From: Zygnema cylindricum
Lineage: Eukaryota; Streptophyta; Zygnematophyceae; Zygnematales; Zygnemataceae
Reading direction: 5' to 3'
DNA length: 64,000 bases
Assembly: GCA_037447655.1 (NCBI GenBank)
Contig: JBBHKE010002310.1
Span: 149,146-213,145, forward strand
Shown: positions 52,619-63,854 of the stretch, one piece after another
Layout: the number at the start of each line of letters is the position of its first letter
How positions within the stretch are numbered: position 1 is the stretch's first letter
Position numbers and translations under genes: made by a program
Notes under the pieces: generated by a model
Seen by the model: the letters and a program-made list of their open reading frames with translations, nothing else
What the model was told of the DNA's origin: nothing
Databases searched by the model: none

Positions 52619-52874
52619 ACGTATGTAGGCGCGGGTTCAAATCCTGGGAAATGCATTTTTATTATTATTCTTCGTCAACGGCGTCGATAATGGCGTCTTT
52701 TGTGATTTTTCGCGTTCAGCTGTTCAAGTAACGTATGTAGGCGCAGGTTCAAATCTTGCGAAATACATTTTTATTATTATACTTCGTCAACGGCTTCAAC
52801 GACAGTTTACTAACTACTGCCGTGGCGTCGGTAATGGCGTCTTCTGTGATTTTTCGCGTTCACCTGTTCAAGTA
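52619..52874 (+). repeat. Two-unit tandem repeat with tRNA T-arm-like motif
   Basis: Unit 1 is 52619-52730 (112 bp). Unit 2 is 52731-52874 (144 bp, with a 32-bp insertion). Each begins ACGTATGTAGGCGC(G/A)GGTTCAAATC. GGTTCAAATCC in unit 1 matches the RNA polymerase III B box, and GCAGG-TTCAAAT-CTTGC in unit 2 can form a T-arm. No A box or complete cloverleaf is evident, so this is at most a tRNA-derived SINE-like fragment. Confidence 0.6.
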
Positions 52875-53633
52875 ATAATGGCGGCTTCTTTTCGAAATTT
52901 GAAGAAGACGCACGTACAAAATTTGAACTCACTGCGCTCAAATAGTGTGACGCCGCAGCGTCTCTTTTTGGACATATTTGTAGACGTCACATTATTTTCC
53001 CGTACAATCCATGTACATTCTGTTCGGTTTACTGAATAGAAAGTACGGATACGTGCATCGATTTTTTTTTGTAAACTACCGTGCAGTTTCCGTAATAAAT
53101 CTAACAGTTACAGTATTTTGTTTATTAGTTCCGTAATATTCCAGTTTCAGTTTACAGTAGACGTTTTTTTGCGTATTTTTCAAAAGTCACGTACAATACG
53201 TAGAAACTAGAAAAAATGGAAAAAATCCACGTATTGAACAACTAGGTCCAACGATGTCTGAGGCTAAAATTTGAGTATTCAAGGGTCCTAACTCCTAAAA
53301 CTGTTGACTTGTAAAAGTTAACGTCTACTGGAAAAAGACGGAAATCTTTAAATGCGAGTTTGTGGTCGTATGCGTCTGTTCGGTGTTCGAAGCAAATCTT
53401 TGGTGTTCGCCGTCAGGTTTTCTTCGTTTTTCTCGCGAAGTTCCACGTCTCTTACTTTCTCCCCCTCCATAAAGCTGTTTTTGTTGCACGGTCGACGTGG
53501 CAGATGGTTAAGACTTCCACTATACTGTAAAACCTGATGAGAATTTCATCACAGCAATGCAGACATGAAATTTGCTGAGACCTTTTTGACGGCTGTTCTG
53601 CTTCTTCGTCCATTCTTTGGTTTGTGATATCTT
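52875..53633. other. Upstream region of the kinase gene
   Basis: About 760 bp without a recognisable gene. It is pyrimidine-rich in places. An open stretch at 53352-53537 is Arg/Ser/Phe-rich and probably not a gene. The likely promoter and 5' leader of the kinase lie here, but no clear TATA box was identified. Confidence 0.4.
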
Positions 53634-54794
53634 ATGGGCAATTTCTGCTCGTCCTGTTTTTCTCCGCCTAAAACCTTGCCAAAAGCAAATTCTATCTCAG
53701 ATAACTCTTATTCGGAAAAGTCCGAAGATGATCATGCCACAGAGAATAAGGTCGTGGATCCTCCTACTAACATAAGTGTTAGTGGTAGTGGAAGAAGTAT
53801 TTCTAGCAATTCCCTTTCTATGAATGAAAAGTCGTTGCCAGTTGTTTTTGAATACAAGACCTTGCTGGCAGCTACTTCAAAATTTAGTCCAAAGCTTGTA
53901 CTAGGGGAAGGTTCATTCGGAAAAGTTTACAAAGGATGGATTTCGTCTCCTTCGACCAAAACAATCCCGATTCCTGTGGCTATTAAGAAACTTAGTTCAG
54001 ATAGTTCTCAAGGAGAGAGCGAATGGCTACAAGAGATCCTTATGCTGAGTCGTTTTCGACATTCGAATCTTGTCCGTCTTCTTGGCTATTGTTCTGAACA
54101 CCAGCAAGGATTACTTGTATATGAGTTCATGGCTGAAGGTAGTCTCGATTACCATCTCTTTTTAGATAATAATTTCAGTCAAACACCTTTATCATGGACC
54201 AGACGATTAAAGATTGCACTTGGAGCTGCAACCGGTGTAGCGTTTCTTCACGAGAATGATGTTATTTTTCGAGACCTGAAACCTGGTAATGTCCTTCTTG
54301 ATTCGGAATTCAATCCAAAGCTTTCAGATTTCGGGTTTGCTAAAGCAGCTGACGCTTATAGAAGTCAGTGCGAGTCAAGAGTGGTGGGGGAAAGTGCTTA
54401 TTTATGTCCTCAGTACTTAGAAACAGGTGTTTTGCGGAAAAAGTGTGATGTCTTTTCCTTCGGTGTTATTCTTCTTGAGCTTTTGACTGGTGAGAGAGCA
54501 GTTGATACAAGTAATCCACGATTGCATTTAAGGTACAAAGTTTTGCCTTTTCTTAGTGATAAAAGGCTAATCAAGGCCAAGCTCGTTGACCCAGCCATAA
54601 GGGATCAGTTTTCTAATTATGATGAAAAAACTGCTATTGCTATTGCTAGTTTGGCACGTGTCTGTCTTCAGCATGAAGCAAAGGCTAGGCCCTCGATGAC
54701 CGATGTTGTTACGACATTAGAAGATATTGTGGCTCTTGTAGAGAGAAACAACGGATCGGTTTCTCACGGAAAGAAACAACCACCTGTTGTTTAG
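53634..54794 (+). CDS. Receptor-like cytoplasmic kinase, RLCK-VII/PBL-like
   Basis: 386 codons, uninterrupted and intronless. The N-terminus MGNFCSSC carries Gly2 (myristoylation) and Cys5/Cys8 (palmitoylation), implying plasma-membrane anchoring as in plant RLCK-VII kinases that relay receptor-kinase signals. A Ser-rich linker (21-66) precedes the kinase domain (about 72-370). Motifs: FEYKTLLAATSKFS, Gly-rich loop GEGSFG 91-96, VAIK Lys118, alpha-C Glu134, catalytic loop FRDLKPGN with Asp214 and Asn219, DFG Asp232. Oddity: the activation segment ends GESAYLCPQYL, so the APE motif is Cys-Pro-Gln (258-260) and the usual GTxGYxAPEY is altered. RLCK-VII genes usually have introns, so a retrocopy is possible. 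The intact frame among ruined elements suggests selection. Confidence 0.93.
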   Translation: MGNFCSSCFSPPKTLPKANSISDNSYSEKSEDDHATENKVVDPPTNISVSGSGRSISSNSLSMNEKSLPVVFEYKTLLAATSKFSPKLVLGEGSFGKVYKGWISSPSTKTIPIPVAIKKLSSDSSQGESEWLQEILMLSRFRHSNLVRLLGYCSEHQQGLLVYEFMAEGSLDYHLFLDNNFSQTPLSWTRRLKIALGAATGVAFLHENDVIFRDLKPGNVLLDSEFNPKLSDFGFAKAADAYRSQCESRVVGESAYLCPQYLETGVLRKKCDVFSFGVILLELLTGERAVDTSNPRLHLRYKVLPFLSDKRLIKAKLVDPAIRDQFSNYDEKTAIAIASLARVCLQHEAKARPSMTDVVTTLEDIVALVERNNGSVSHGKKQPPVV

Positions 54795-56948
54795 AAATTT
54801 TGGATTAGTTTCCATTTGTACTTCGGTGCACACCGAAGGTACTTCTGCAATCTTCTAATTATCATTATTTATTTTTTCAAATGTATTTTCCGTCAGTTTC
54901 TTAGCAATTTCCTTGCAGGTGACAGCATTTCTTTTATGTTTTTTTATGTTACAGAAATGCTTTAGATATTTTCTTATCTATGATCCAACAATCGCAAGAT
55001 CCTGCATATATAGTCTGTTATATACTCTGTACAAATTAGTTGAAAGCGATGTAGATGGTTGAAAAGAGAAATTATGATTGAGAGATAGCATCAATGACAA
55101 GATCCTAGGTCAAATAATGTGTCCATGGTGGTTTTCCCTCCTGTCGCCTGGGTCAGGGTTGCGACAAAATAGTGTTAAAAGAGAGCAGTTAGCACGGGAA
55201 ATAACAGTCATAGCAGTGCGTCTTTCCTGAAATTTATTTGTATAAACCCTTGTCATCGTTTCTGTCCCAGTAATATTGTGGTCTCTGGTGGTAGCTGGAG
55301 GTCCAAGCTCAAACCTGTGTGGGCTGAGCAAGATTTTGATGAACAACGACCTCATTGTCCCAATAATATGCACGAATGCATGATTGCAGGGCTAGTTTTC
55401 ATGTAATTGAGTTCATTATTTGCTGTTTTTGTTAATCAAAGGCAGACTGCCATTGGCATCTTAACCTAGAATCTCATCATGTTTGAATTTAAGAATCTGT
55501 TATCACTGGGGATATGTATTGGGGCAAGTGTTTCTTTCACAATGTCAACGTGTCCCTGTCTTTGATGTCAACTGATGCAGCTGGATTCTTTTTTCAATTT
55601 TCTAGCCGCCTGTGCTTTATGATGTTTCAAATTTATTCAAGTCTCTCGACCATGTGTTGCTGCTTGTTATGACATCCATGGCTAGGTTCTACTAACTACT
55701 AAAGATGGTGAACTTGGCGTGAAACTTTGTTTTTCCTGTATTACGGACAATGTTCATCAATGATGAGGAAAATGATATTGATGGTGACAATGGTCGTTAT
55801 TAACGACATGAGATTGATAACCGGAAAGGATAAAGATAACCAGCATACGATGGCCAAATATTTGTAACAAGTTGGCCACTGAACAAATGATAATCTTAAC
55901 AATACTTATCAGTCCATTTTGTAAGTATGGGGTGGCTGTCGGCAGTAATTAAGAATTGTTCTGCAAAAAAGTTGACGCACTGATCCTGTCCAAAGGTATC
56001 TGTTTAGAACTGGAGATGAGTAAAGAATGATGAGAAAAGCTAACGGAGACGAGTTTGATAGAATTACATTCGTGTTTGCTTCACAAGACTTAATTGTCTA
56101 AAAGCAGTGTAGTCGTAGACAGATTTGGATTTTCAAAGTGCTTGTGAAAAAATGCTCCGAACAGCATTAATGGTAATTACTTTTGTCAGTCCAGAACATA
56201 AGTTACTAAATTAGAGGGGCCATAACAATTGCGAACTTAAGAAATGGACTCAAATGCCATTTCTGCAGACCTAATCAAGCATGGAGCGTGTTTTCGTAGT
56301 GAATAACTTCCATGCTAATTAGTGTTCTATACATAGTGAATCAACGCTCAGATTGGATTAAGTCTAAGAGTATCTCTCCAACTCCAGGTAGTGCTGTTTT
56401 GACTCAGAATCATAAATTAGTCTCAATAACATAAAATGAGCCACGTTGCTAAGCATAAAACTAGTTTACTTAATTTTAATGAACTGTCAGTCCTAAATAA
56501 TTCACTAAAAAACAATATGTAAAATGGAAAAAAAGAAGCCATAAAAGCATATTGGATGTGTATGCTATTGCATGTCTATTCCGTTGGAGACCTATGTATC
56601 TTGAAGCAAAGCAGTTTCGAATGTGAAAAGCTACGTCTGAAACAAAAAAACGTTTAATAGCTTACCAAAATTGTGCACTACAATGTTATATTTCTGCTAC
56701 CCCAAAAATACATACATTTTTTTTTTCATAGGTACGAATTACGATGAATTGCTGAAATTACTACTATGGACTAGCCTTGAATTGGGGATTGTCAAACCAT
56801 ATTTTCATACCCATGTGGCTAAAAGGAAGTACTGTACTTCCGTGTGACGCAGGCCGAAACTATCAACAACACGCGGGAGACTCGATAATACTCAAACTGC
56901 CAAGTCTGGCAATCTATTACTGACTTTGATGAAGTAAACAATATGGCT
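54795..56948. other. Kinase 3' region and intergenic DNA
   Basis: About 2.1 kb without recognisable genes on either strand; open stretches are short (for example 55110-55373, - strand). The first few hundred bases, T-rich with TTTTATGTT words, probably hold the kinase 3' UTR. No canonical AATAAA was noted close to the stop. Confidence 0.5.
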
Positions 56949-57078
56949 TTATCTCCCTCCTCCTTCCCCTCCCTGTCCCCATCCCTCGTTCCCCCCCTAC
57001 CTCCCCCCCTCCCCCCTCCCATCTTCCATCTCCCCTCTCCTCCTCCCTCTCCCCCCTTCTCCCTCCTCCCCCTCGACA
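56949..57078. repeat. Pyrimidine-rich (CCT)n-like tract
   Basis: About 130 bases of C and T, similar in type to the tracts at 24297 and 28060. The Pro/Ser-rich frames across it are artefacts. Confidence 0.9.
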
Positions 57079-57091
57079 GCAGGGTATTTAG

Positions 57092-57561
57092 TAGTGTTGT
57101 GTACCGGCAAGGTTTTGCCGATAATCGATATGTTCCTTTTTTAGGCTTGCCGAAAATCGATATATTGGCACGATATATCGAAACTGGTGTTATCGTCGAT
57201 AAAAAACCGATATCATCGGTTTTTTATCGCGATAAGACCGGTACCGATAACTATCCGCGATAATTGTACGGTTTGCACTGTACAATTGTACGGTTTATTC
57301 CGTCGTACTGAACCATCGTTATTCCGTTGCACAGAGTACGGAATAGATTACTTCACGTGGCATGCCACGCTATATACAGTGAAAATATTATATAGAATAT
57401 TATAAAGTACTATTATATAGCGTACGATATGTTTTCTACTTATTGCCGATAAGGGATTTGTTGGTCTCGAAGCGATCTATCGGGATCACTGACCGTTCAA
57501 TAACCGATAACTATCGGTATCGGAGTTATCGCGATAAATTTCTTGACGATACCCAACACTA
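57092..57561. mobile_element. MITE copy M1 (TAGTGTTG-type ends)
   Basis: 470 bp, with termini TAGTGTTGTGTACCGG and, inverted, TAGTGTTGGGTATCG. Very rich in CGATA/TATCG words. Its left arm (about 130 bp) is the inverted match of the right arm of M2, and its right arm matches inverted the left arm of M2. Hence M1 and M2 are two copies in opposite orientation. The ends resemble hAT-type non-autonomous elements, but no clean 8-bp target duplication flanks each copy. Confidence 0.65.
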
Positions 57562-57613
57562 CACCGCTAATTGTTATTAGTGTGAAAAAAAAATTAACGT
57601 AAACGCTAATTTG

Positions 57614-58395
57614 TAGTGTTGTGTATCGGTAAAAAAATTATCGCGATAACACCGATACCGATAGTTATTGGTTATCGAACGGTCTCGGCCCGAGGCCAAC
57701 AAATTCCATATCGGCGATAACTTAAAAAATATAGTATGCATACAATAGTACTTTATAATATACTGTATTATATTATTGACTTTATATAGCTTGGTATGCC
57801 ACGTGTAAGAATTTGTTCCGTACGCTGTTTAACTGAAATTTATCACGGATAGCGCGGCACATAAATGTTGACAAATTTAAAATAATAGTTTTAAGTTCTA
57901 AAAATATAGTACCGAAACGAAAAAAATAAATTACATCGTAAATTTATAAATCAGACATTTTTGAAAACCATACGAACAAACAAACAAAGCAGACGAACAA
58001 ATTTGTTAGACTGCCGCCATTAGCTGCCATTTATAAAAAAATAACAGTCAAAAGGACATTATGGAAGAGGTACCCAAGTAAAACCCCCTTAAATTAGAAA
58101 TAATGAAGGAAATATCGCGATTTTTTACCGAAATCGGGGGGAAGGGGGTCCGCGGCGCGTCCGAGGAATAACATGTACAGATGAGTGTTCTGGCCGTACA
58201 TTTATTTTTATGGTCCGTACAGATATTGCCGTTAGTTATCGATATTGGTGTTATTGCTGATAATAACTGATAAATATCGGGTATTTATCGACGATAACAC
58301 CTATAGCAATATATCGTACCAATATATCGATTATCCGTTACCCGAAAAAAGACCCATTTTGGTTATGGGCAAAACCTTACCGATACATAATACTA
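57614..58395. mobile_element. MITE copy M2, inverted relative to M1
   Basis: 782 bp, starting TAGTGTTGTGTATCGG and ending, inverted, TAGTATTATGTATCGG. It lies 52 bp from M1. Outer flanks of the pair are GTATTTAG (57084-57091) and GTATTTGT (58396-58403), six of eight identical, as if M1-spacer-M2 had moved as one unit. The interior has about 300 bp not present in M1. Confidence 0.65.
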
Positions 58396-58403
58396 GTATT
58401 TGT

Positions 58404-58807
58404 ACAGCATAAGAATTAATATAGTACAGTATTCAAATAATACAAAACAAAACTATGCGTAGTAGTGATATCATTATAGTACTTAATATCCCTTGAAATA
58501 ATATATCTATTTTTGGCTTGACTTATCGATTATCAAAAGCCAAAAAGAATATGCATATAGGTTATTAGCAAATCTTAAGAAATGTACGGCCCCAATTTTT
58601 TTGCCTTCCATATATTTTCCTTGGCTCTATCTTTGCACCCAAATGGTTTACCCATATCAAGTATTCGACAAAGCATTCATTTAATTAATTAATATTATTT
58701 ATATAGCTTTTCTTTGGTCCACCCTACACGCTAAACTATTATCATTTAGTAATGAAAAGTTATAACTGTTAAGGGTAATTTCCCGTACTCTTTTTCTCTC
58801 CTGATTA
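58404..58807. other. AT-rich intergenic DNA
   Basis: Nothing recognised. It ends at the C2 LTR. The bases just before it (GATTA, 58803-58807) are the expected target copy; the partner is beyond the window. Confidence 0.5.
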
Positions 58808-59723
58808 TGTTGATTTTGGAAAGCTTTAAGTACGATGGGAAATTAGTACGATGGGAGAAAGGTAGTGATTTGTAGCGTAAGTTTCACAAGGACATGCGTC
58901 ATCACTTGAGTGTAGTACAACACAACGCAACTGCGACGCCGACGGAACAGCGCAGCTGCTATGCAAACAGAGTAGCGCAGCAGCGCAGTTGCTATTCAGA
59001 CAGAGCAGCGAAGCAGTGACGTTGCGATGCACAAGAAAAGTGCAGCTGCGGTTAAGTTGAATTTGATCCGTACAGACAACGCAGCTACTGTTATCTTGGA
59101 TAAGATTCGGTACAGAAGATAACATTCGGTACGGAACACCGCAACCGCGGGTGATATAAATATGATTCGGTACAGGACAACGCAGCTGCGATCTATATAA
59201 ATCAAGTCAATGGACGAGATTCATAGGAATATCACAAGTGACTTAGCCGACAAGTATTTGTACAATCACTTAATATAGATTCTGAGTCATATTGACTGTA
59301 CGATGATAGATTTGGTTGGGAGGATGAAGAACACGTAGATCTCAGTAGATGGGTTGATTTTGGACGTACCTCTTAGGTACACTTGTATCTGCTATACAAC
59401 GCCAAGAGTATAAGACTTCGGACTAAGAACATTTTATGTATCCAGACTTCCAAGTAGTAAACTACAAAGAGTTTTTGGGAAACTTTTGAGTATTATATCT
59501 TGAGTGTTGCTGAGTCAATTGTGCTGAAACTTTGGGAGTTGTCAGTGTTTATGCTACTCTATGTTTTGATTGAGTTTTGTGAGGTTTGGATCCTTTTATA
59601 AGATTTGGTGAGCACTTGAATACAACTGATTGATAGGATTCTTGATAGCTATTGAGAGTGTATCATGTCTACTTCAACTACTACTGCTGCTCCTCCACCT
59701 GCACCGGTGGTCGTAGAGTAACA
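58808..59723 (+). repeat. C2 5' LTR
   Basis: 916 bp, starting TGTTGATTTTGGAAAGC and ending GTAGAGTAACA. U3 (58920-59190) carries at least six ACAACGCAGCTGCG-like words, more than in C1. TATAAG core at about 59410. The gag ATG (59665) is inside. Confidence 0.9.
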
Positions 59724-60650
59724 CGTTATGGGCTTGTCATCAAGAATTCCTACCTTTTCCTGTGAAAAGTATGTTTACTGGGCGGATATGGTGGAGACAC
59801 ATTTTGGGAATGTCAATCTTTTGGACATATTGGATGGTTCTCTGGATGAATCTGATCCATCATGGTCAAAGAAAAATACGCTAGCTCGTTCTATTCTAAA
59901 ATTCTGTAAATCTGAGAACTTTGCTATGTCCCGGATAAAAATGAAATAAACAATTGATATCTAGAAATCTCTTAAAAATGATTATGAAAAGGCTAATGTC
60001 CAGGAAGAACTTCTATTGGCTGGTAAAATTTGGTACTATAAGTACACTGGCGGTACAATGGCTGAATATTCTAACAAGTTTCCCATCCTTGTAGATGCAC
60101 ATGCTTGTGCAGGTGGGGAGTTTCCTCAGTTTCAACAGGTAGCGTTGCTCATGAGGGGTCTCCCTCGTAGTATGAAAAGAGCATCTGATATGCTCAAACA
60201 AAAAGATAAAGCTAGCTGGACTGTACAGTTAGCGATCGATATTTTGCTTGAAGAGGAAGCTAAATCTAATATTATCAATGTTGAGAAGGTAGAGGCTTTT
60301 AATTCAAACTTTGAGAGGAAAGGACAGTTTAATCAGCAAAGAAATCAGTCTAATCAGTTTAGACAGTTTAATCAAGGGGGGAATAAACAATCCAACAATA
60401 CATGTTTTTATTGTAGTGAGAGAGGTCATGAATAAATTTTTTGTCCTAAGCTTAAAAAAGCTAACGATACAGGTTTATACAGGCCGGGATGGCAACAAAG
60501 TCAGTTTTACAGAAATTTCACTGGGCCTACACCTCGTGGAAATGCACTGTTCTGAACGTCTTCATCACTCCAGGATGGGACTCTGACATTTTATGAGGAG
60601 GATGACACGGATATATTCGCTATGGCGGCAGCGATGGAGGGCACAAAAGA
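59665..60650 (+). pseudogene. C2 Gag, start codon in LTR
   Basis: ATG 59665. A TAA at 59719 (Gln codon in relatives) lies three bases before the LTR end, followed by His-Val-Met-Gly-Leu through a diverged primer site (CGTTATGGGCTTG). 59728-59949 encodes EKYVYWADMVETHFGNVNLL and LDGSLDESDPSW. After stops, 60016-60435 encodes AEYSNKFPILVDAHACAGG and a Gln/Asn/Phe-rich linker, ending in CFYCSERGHE and a TAA that destroys the zinc knuckle. The remainder is frameshifted to about 60650. Confidence 0.88.
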
Positions 60651-62320
60651 CCCTAGATGGATAATGGACACAGGAGCATCAACCCACATGTGCTGGAACA
60701 AAGCCATCTTCAAAAATCTGAAAACCACGCCGGAGAAATTTTTTTATTATGCTTGTGGAATGAGTGTTCAGACTCGTGCTGTGGGTGATGTGTCATTGCT
60801 AGTGGATGTGGAGTGCAAAGCGACTGAAAGGACTCTTCACAATGTCTTATATATGCCTGACTTTAAGAAAAATATGTTTTCAACGTCCTTGGTAGAGAGT
60901 AAGGGCTTTGAGGTTAATTTGACAAATGGTATGCAGGTTGTTAGCAAAATGGCAAAGTCGCGGTTACCGGTACTAGAGATAATAGAAAGATGTTCGGAAT
61001 GGATATGGCTTATACCAAGGAGAATGATTTTCTGTACTCCGGTGTTTTGCATTCAGATGAGTTGTGGCATAAAAGATTAGGCCATGTAAACTATGATAGT
61101 TTGAGAAAAATGGTCATTGCTGGAAAAATAGAGGGTGTATCAATCACAGATCAGCCGGTCAAAACATGTGATGGCTGCGCTTTCGGAAAAATCCACAGAC
61201 TACCATTTCCTAAAGAGTCTGAGCATCGGTCTACAAAACTTTTACAACAAATTCATTCAGATGTTTTTGGTCTTGCGAAGGTTCCATCTGCCGGGGGGAT
61301 GAAATATATGGTCACCTTCACATATGATTTCTCAAGGTTTACAACAGTTTACTTCATAAAGGAGAAGAGTGAAGTGTTTGGTCACTTCAAACACTATAAA
61401 GCATATGCTCAAAAACTTCATAATATCCCTATTTTGCAGCTCAAATCAGACAATGGTGGTGAATATACATCGAAAGAATTTGAAATCTTTTTACTCGAGG
61501 AAGGTATAAGTCATCTACTGACTGTTCCATATTCCACGGAACAAAATGGGGTGTCGGAAAGATTAAATATAACTCTCACGGAGAACTCCAGGTCGATGCT
61601 CGCAGATAAAAATGTGGATCCGAAATTCTGGGCTAAGGCTCTAAATTGTAGTTTATAATAAAAATAGGATAGGATCAAAATCAGTAGACTATACTCCTTA
61701 CGAGATCTGGACAGGTAGCAAACCAGATGTTAGCCATTTCATAGTCTTTGGTAGTCAATGTTTTATCTTAGATACGTCTACGGACAGATGGAAAATGGAA
61801 CTGAAGGGATTACCGAGTATTTTGTTAGGATATGATGATCACTCAAAAGGTTACAAAGTCTTTGTGTTTGAGAGGCATAAAATAGTTGTAGCAAGGAATA
61901 TCATTTTAAAAGATGAACTAGACTCAATAGATTTATTTCAAATGACAGAGCAGCAACAACAGCAAAAAGTACAGGAGTATATCATTTTAGATTGCATGCA
62001 AGAAATTGTCCCGCAGGTGCATATTTCTACAGTGGTCACTCCAGAATCAGACTCTCTCCAAATTCATTACCATGTTTAGTTCCCACCGGACCAACAACAG
62101 TCAATACACACAAATCGCACCCAACGCAATCAGCTACACACGGATCTCAACCAGCGCAATAAGCGCAATGCGCTGCATCCGACGATCTCAGCCTCAGAAT
62201 ATCTCGGGGGAAGAAGATCCAACAGCCGCCTGCAAGCAAGCTCTCACTTTGCCAACTGGGCAGCCTCAAGGGAGCCATTGACCATCCAAGAGGCCTTCTC
62301 ATCACCTGAGCGGAATCACT
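60622..62320 (+). pseudogene. C2 protease and integrase
   Basis: 60622-61080 encodes RWIMDTGASTHMCWNKAIF (intact DTGA) and FYYACGMSVQTRAVG. After a frameshift, 60990-61658 encodes ELWHKRLGHVNYDSL, CDGCAFGKIHRLPFP, QIHSDVFGLAKVPSAGGMKY, LKSDNGGEYTSKEFE and QNGVSERLNI, so the integrase Asp-Asp-Glu is present. 61795-62079 encodes LGYDDHSKGYKVFVF and a Gln run. To 62320 there is a decayed Ser/Arg-rich linker. Confidence 0.9.
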
Positions 62321-63854
62321 AGATCAAGGCAGCAAAAGATGAAATGAAGTCAATCATGAAGGCCCAAACATGGGAGCTTGTTTAGAGGGAGAAGAGACAG
62401 AACCTGGTGTCATTGTTAGCAAATGGGTATTCAAGGTGAAGTTAAATCCTGATAACACCATTGAACATTATAAGGCCAGACTTGTGGCAAAGGGTTAAAA
62501 TCAAAAGGAAAGAATCGATTTTAAAGAAACATTCTCTCCGGTTGTAAGATTTCCGACAGTTAGGATTTTGTTGTCCCAAGCTACTATAGAGGATATGGAA
62601 ATACATCAGATGGATGTAAAGATAGCATTTCTGCATGGAGAATTAGAGGAGACCATTTACATGTAGCAGCCTGAAAAGTATACAAAACGAGGAAAATAGC
62701 ACTTAGTATGCAAGTTGCTAAAATCTGTGTATGGCATAAAATAGGCCCCTAGGCAATGGAACTTGAAGCTTGATGAATTCTTCACTAGTCCAGGATTTCA
62801 AAGAATAAGTTCTGATCACCCTGTCTACGTTCTAAAGGGTGAAAATGGGATAGTGTATATAGCGGCGTATGTAGATGATTTACTATTAATTAGCAAATCA
62901 ATGGCTGAAATTAATTAAATCAAAACTTCTCAAAACTCACGGTTCGAGATGAAAGATCTCGGTTAAGCAAAATATATTTTGGGTATTCAGGTAGAGAGGG
63001 ACAGAAATAAGAAAGTAATAAAATTGACTCAAAAAGAGGCTATTTGAAACATGTTAGATGAGTATGGAATGCGGGGGGCTAAAAGATGTCTAACTCCAAT
63101 GGAATATCGGCCGAAATTAGAGGGAGAAGAGACAGAGCCAGGTGTCATTAATAGCGAGTATTTAGAGTCAGGGGAGAATGATTTTATGACACAAATACCT
63201 TACAGACATAAAGTAGGAAACTTAATATATTTCATGAACTGTACCTGTCCTTACATTGCTGCAGCAGTCGGGGAACTAATCAGGAGTCTAGAGAATCTGA
63301 GAAAATCTGATTTTGATACAACAAGGAGAGTCTTAAGATATTTGGTAGGAACAAAAGACCTCAATCTCACACTAGGCGGAGGAGAAGTGAAGCTGCAAAC
63401 GTGCAGTGATGCAAGCTATGGCGACATGCCAAGCCGAAAATCCACCACAGGATTCGTTTTGCAGATTGGGAACGAAACTTGCTGCTCGAGCAGCAAACTT
63501 CAAAAGGTTACAGCACAGTCGAGAATGGAGTCAGAATATATGGCAGCAAGCTTGGCCCTCAAAGAACTCTTATGGGTAAAATCCATGTTGCAAGAACTAG
63601 GTTACATGCAGGTTGGGCCACAGGTGATCTGGTGTGATAACCAGGCTGCCATTCTCATTGCCTCTAACCCAAGTCACCACTTCAAGAGTAAGCACATGGA
63701 TGTACGATTGCACTTTGTAAGAGAGAAAGTGTTCTCTAGGTTGATCAAATTATGCTATCTGCCAGATGCAAGAATGGTTGCTGATATGCTTACTAAAGCT
63801 CTTTCTGCTCCCAAGCTGAACTATTGTAGGAATGCAGTAGGATTGGGTGAATAG
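62321..63854 (+). pseudogene. C2 reverse transcriptase and RNase H
   Basis: Reverse transcriptase is read through many stops. It starts AQTWELV, then a foreign 39-base patch (62382-62420) replaces the codons for the Asp-Leu-Pro-Pro-Asp-Arg-Lys stretch. It then continues [30 protein letters not shown] and AAYVDDLLLIS (Tyr-Val-Asp-Asp, about 62867). 63051-63854 is open: YRHKVGNLIYFMNCTCP, then RNase H CSDASYGDMPSRKSTT, SRMESEYMAASL, IWCDNQAAILIASNP and KSKHMDVRLHFVRE, ending NYCRNAVGLGE at a TAG. Confidence 0.92.
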
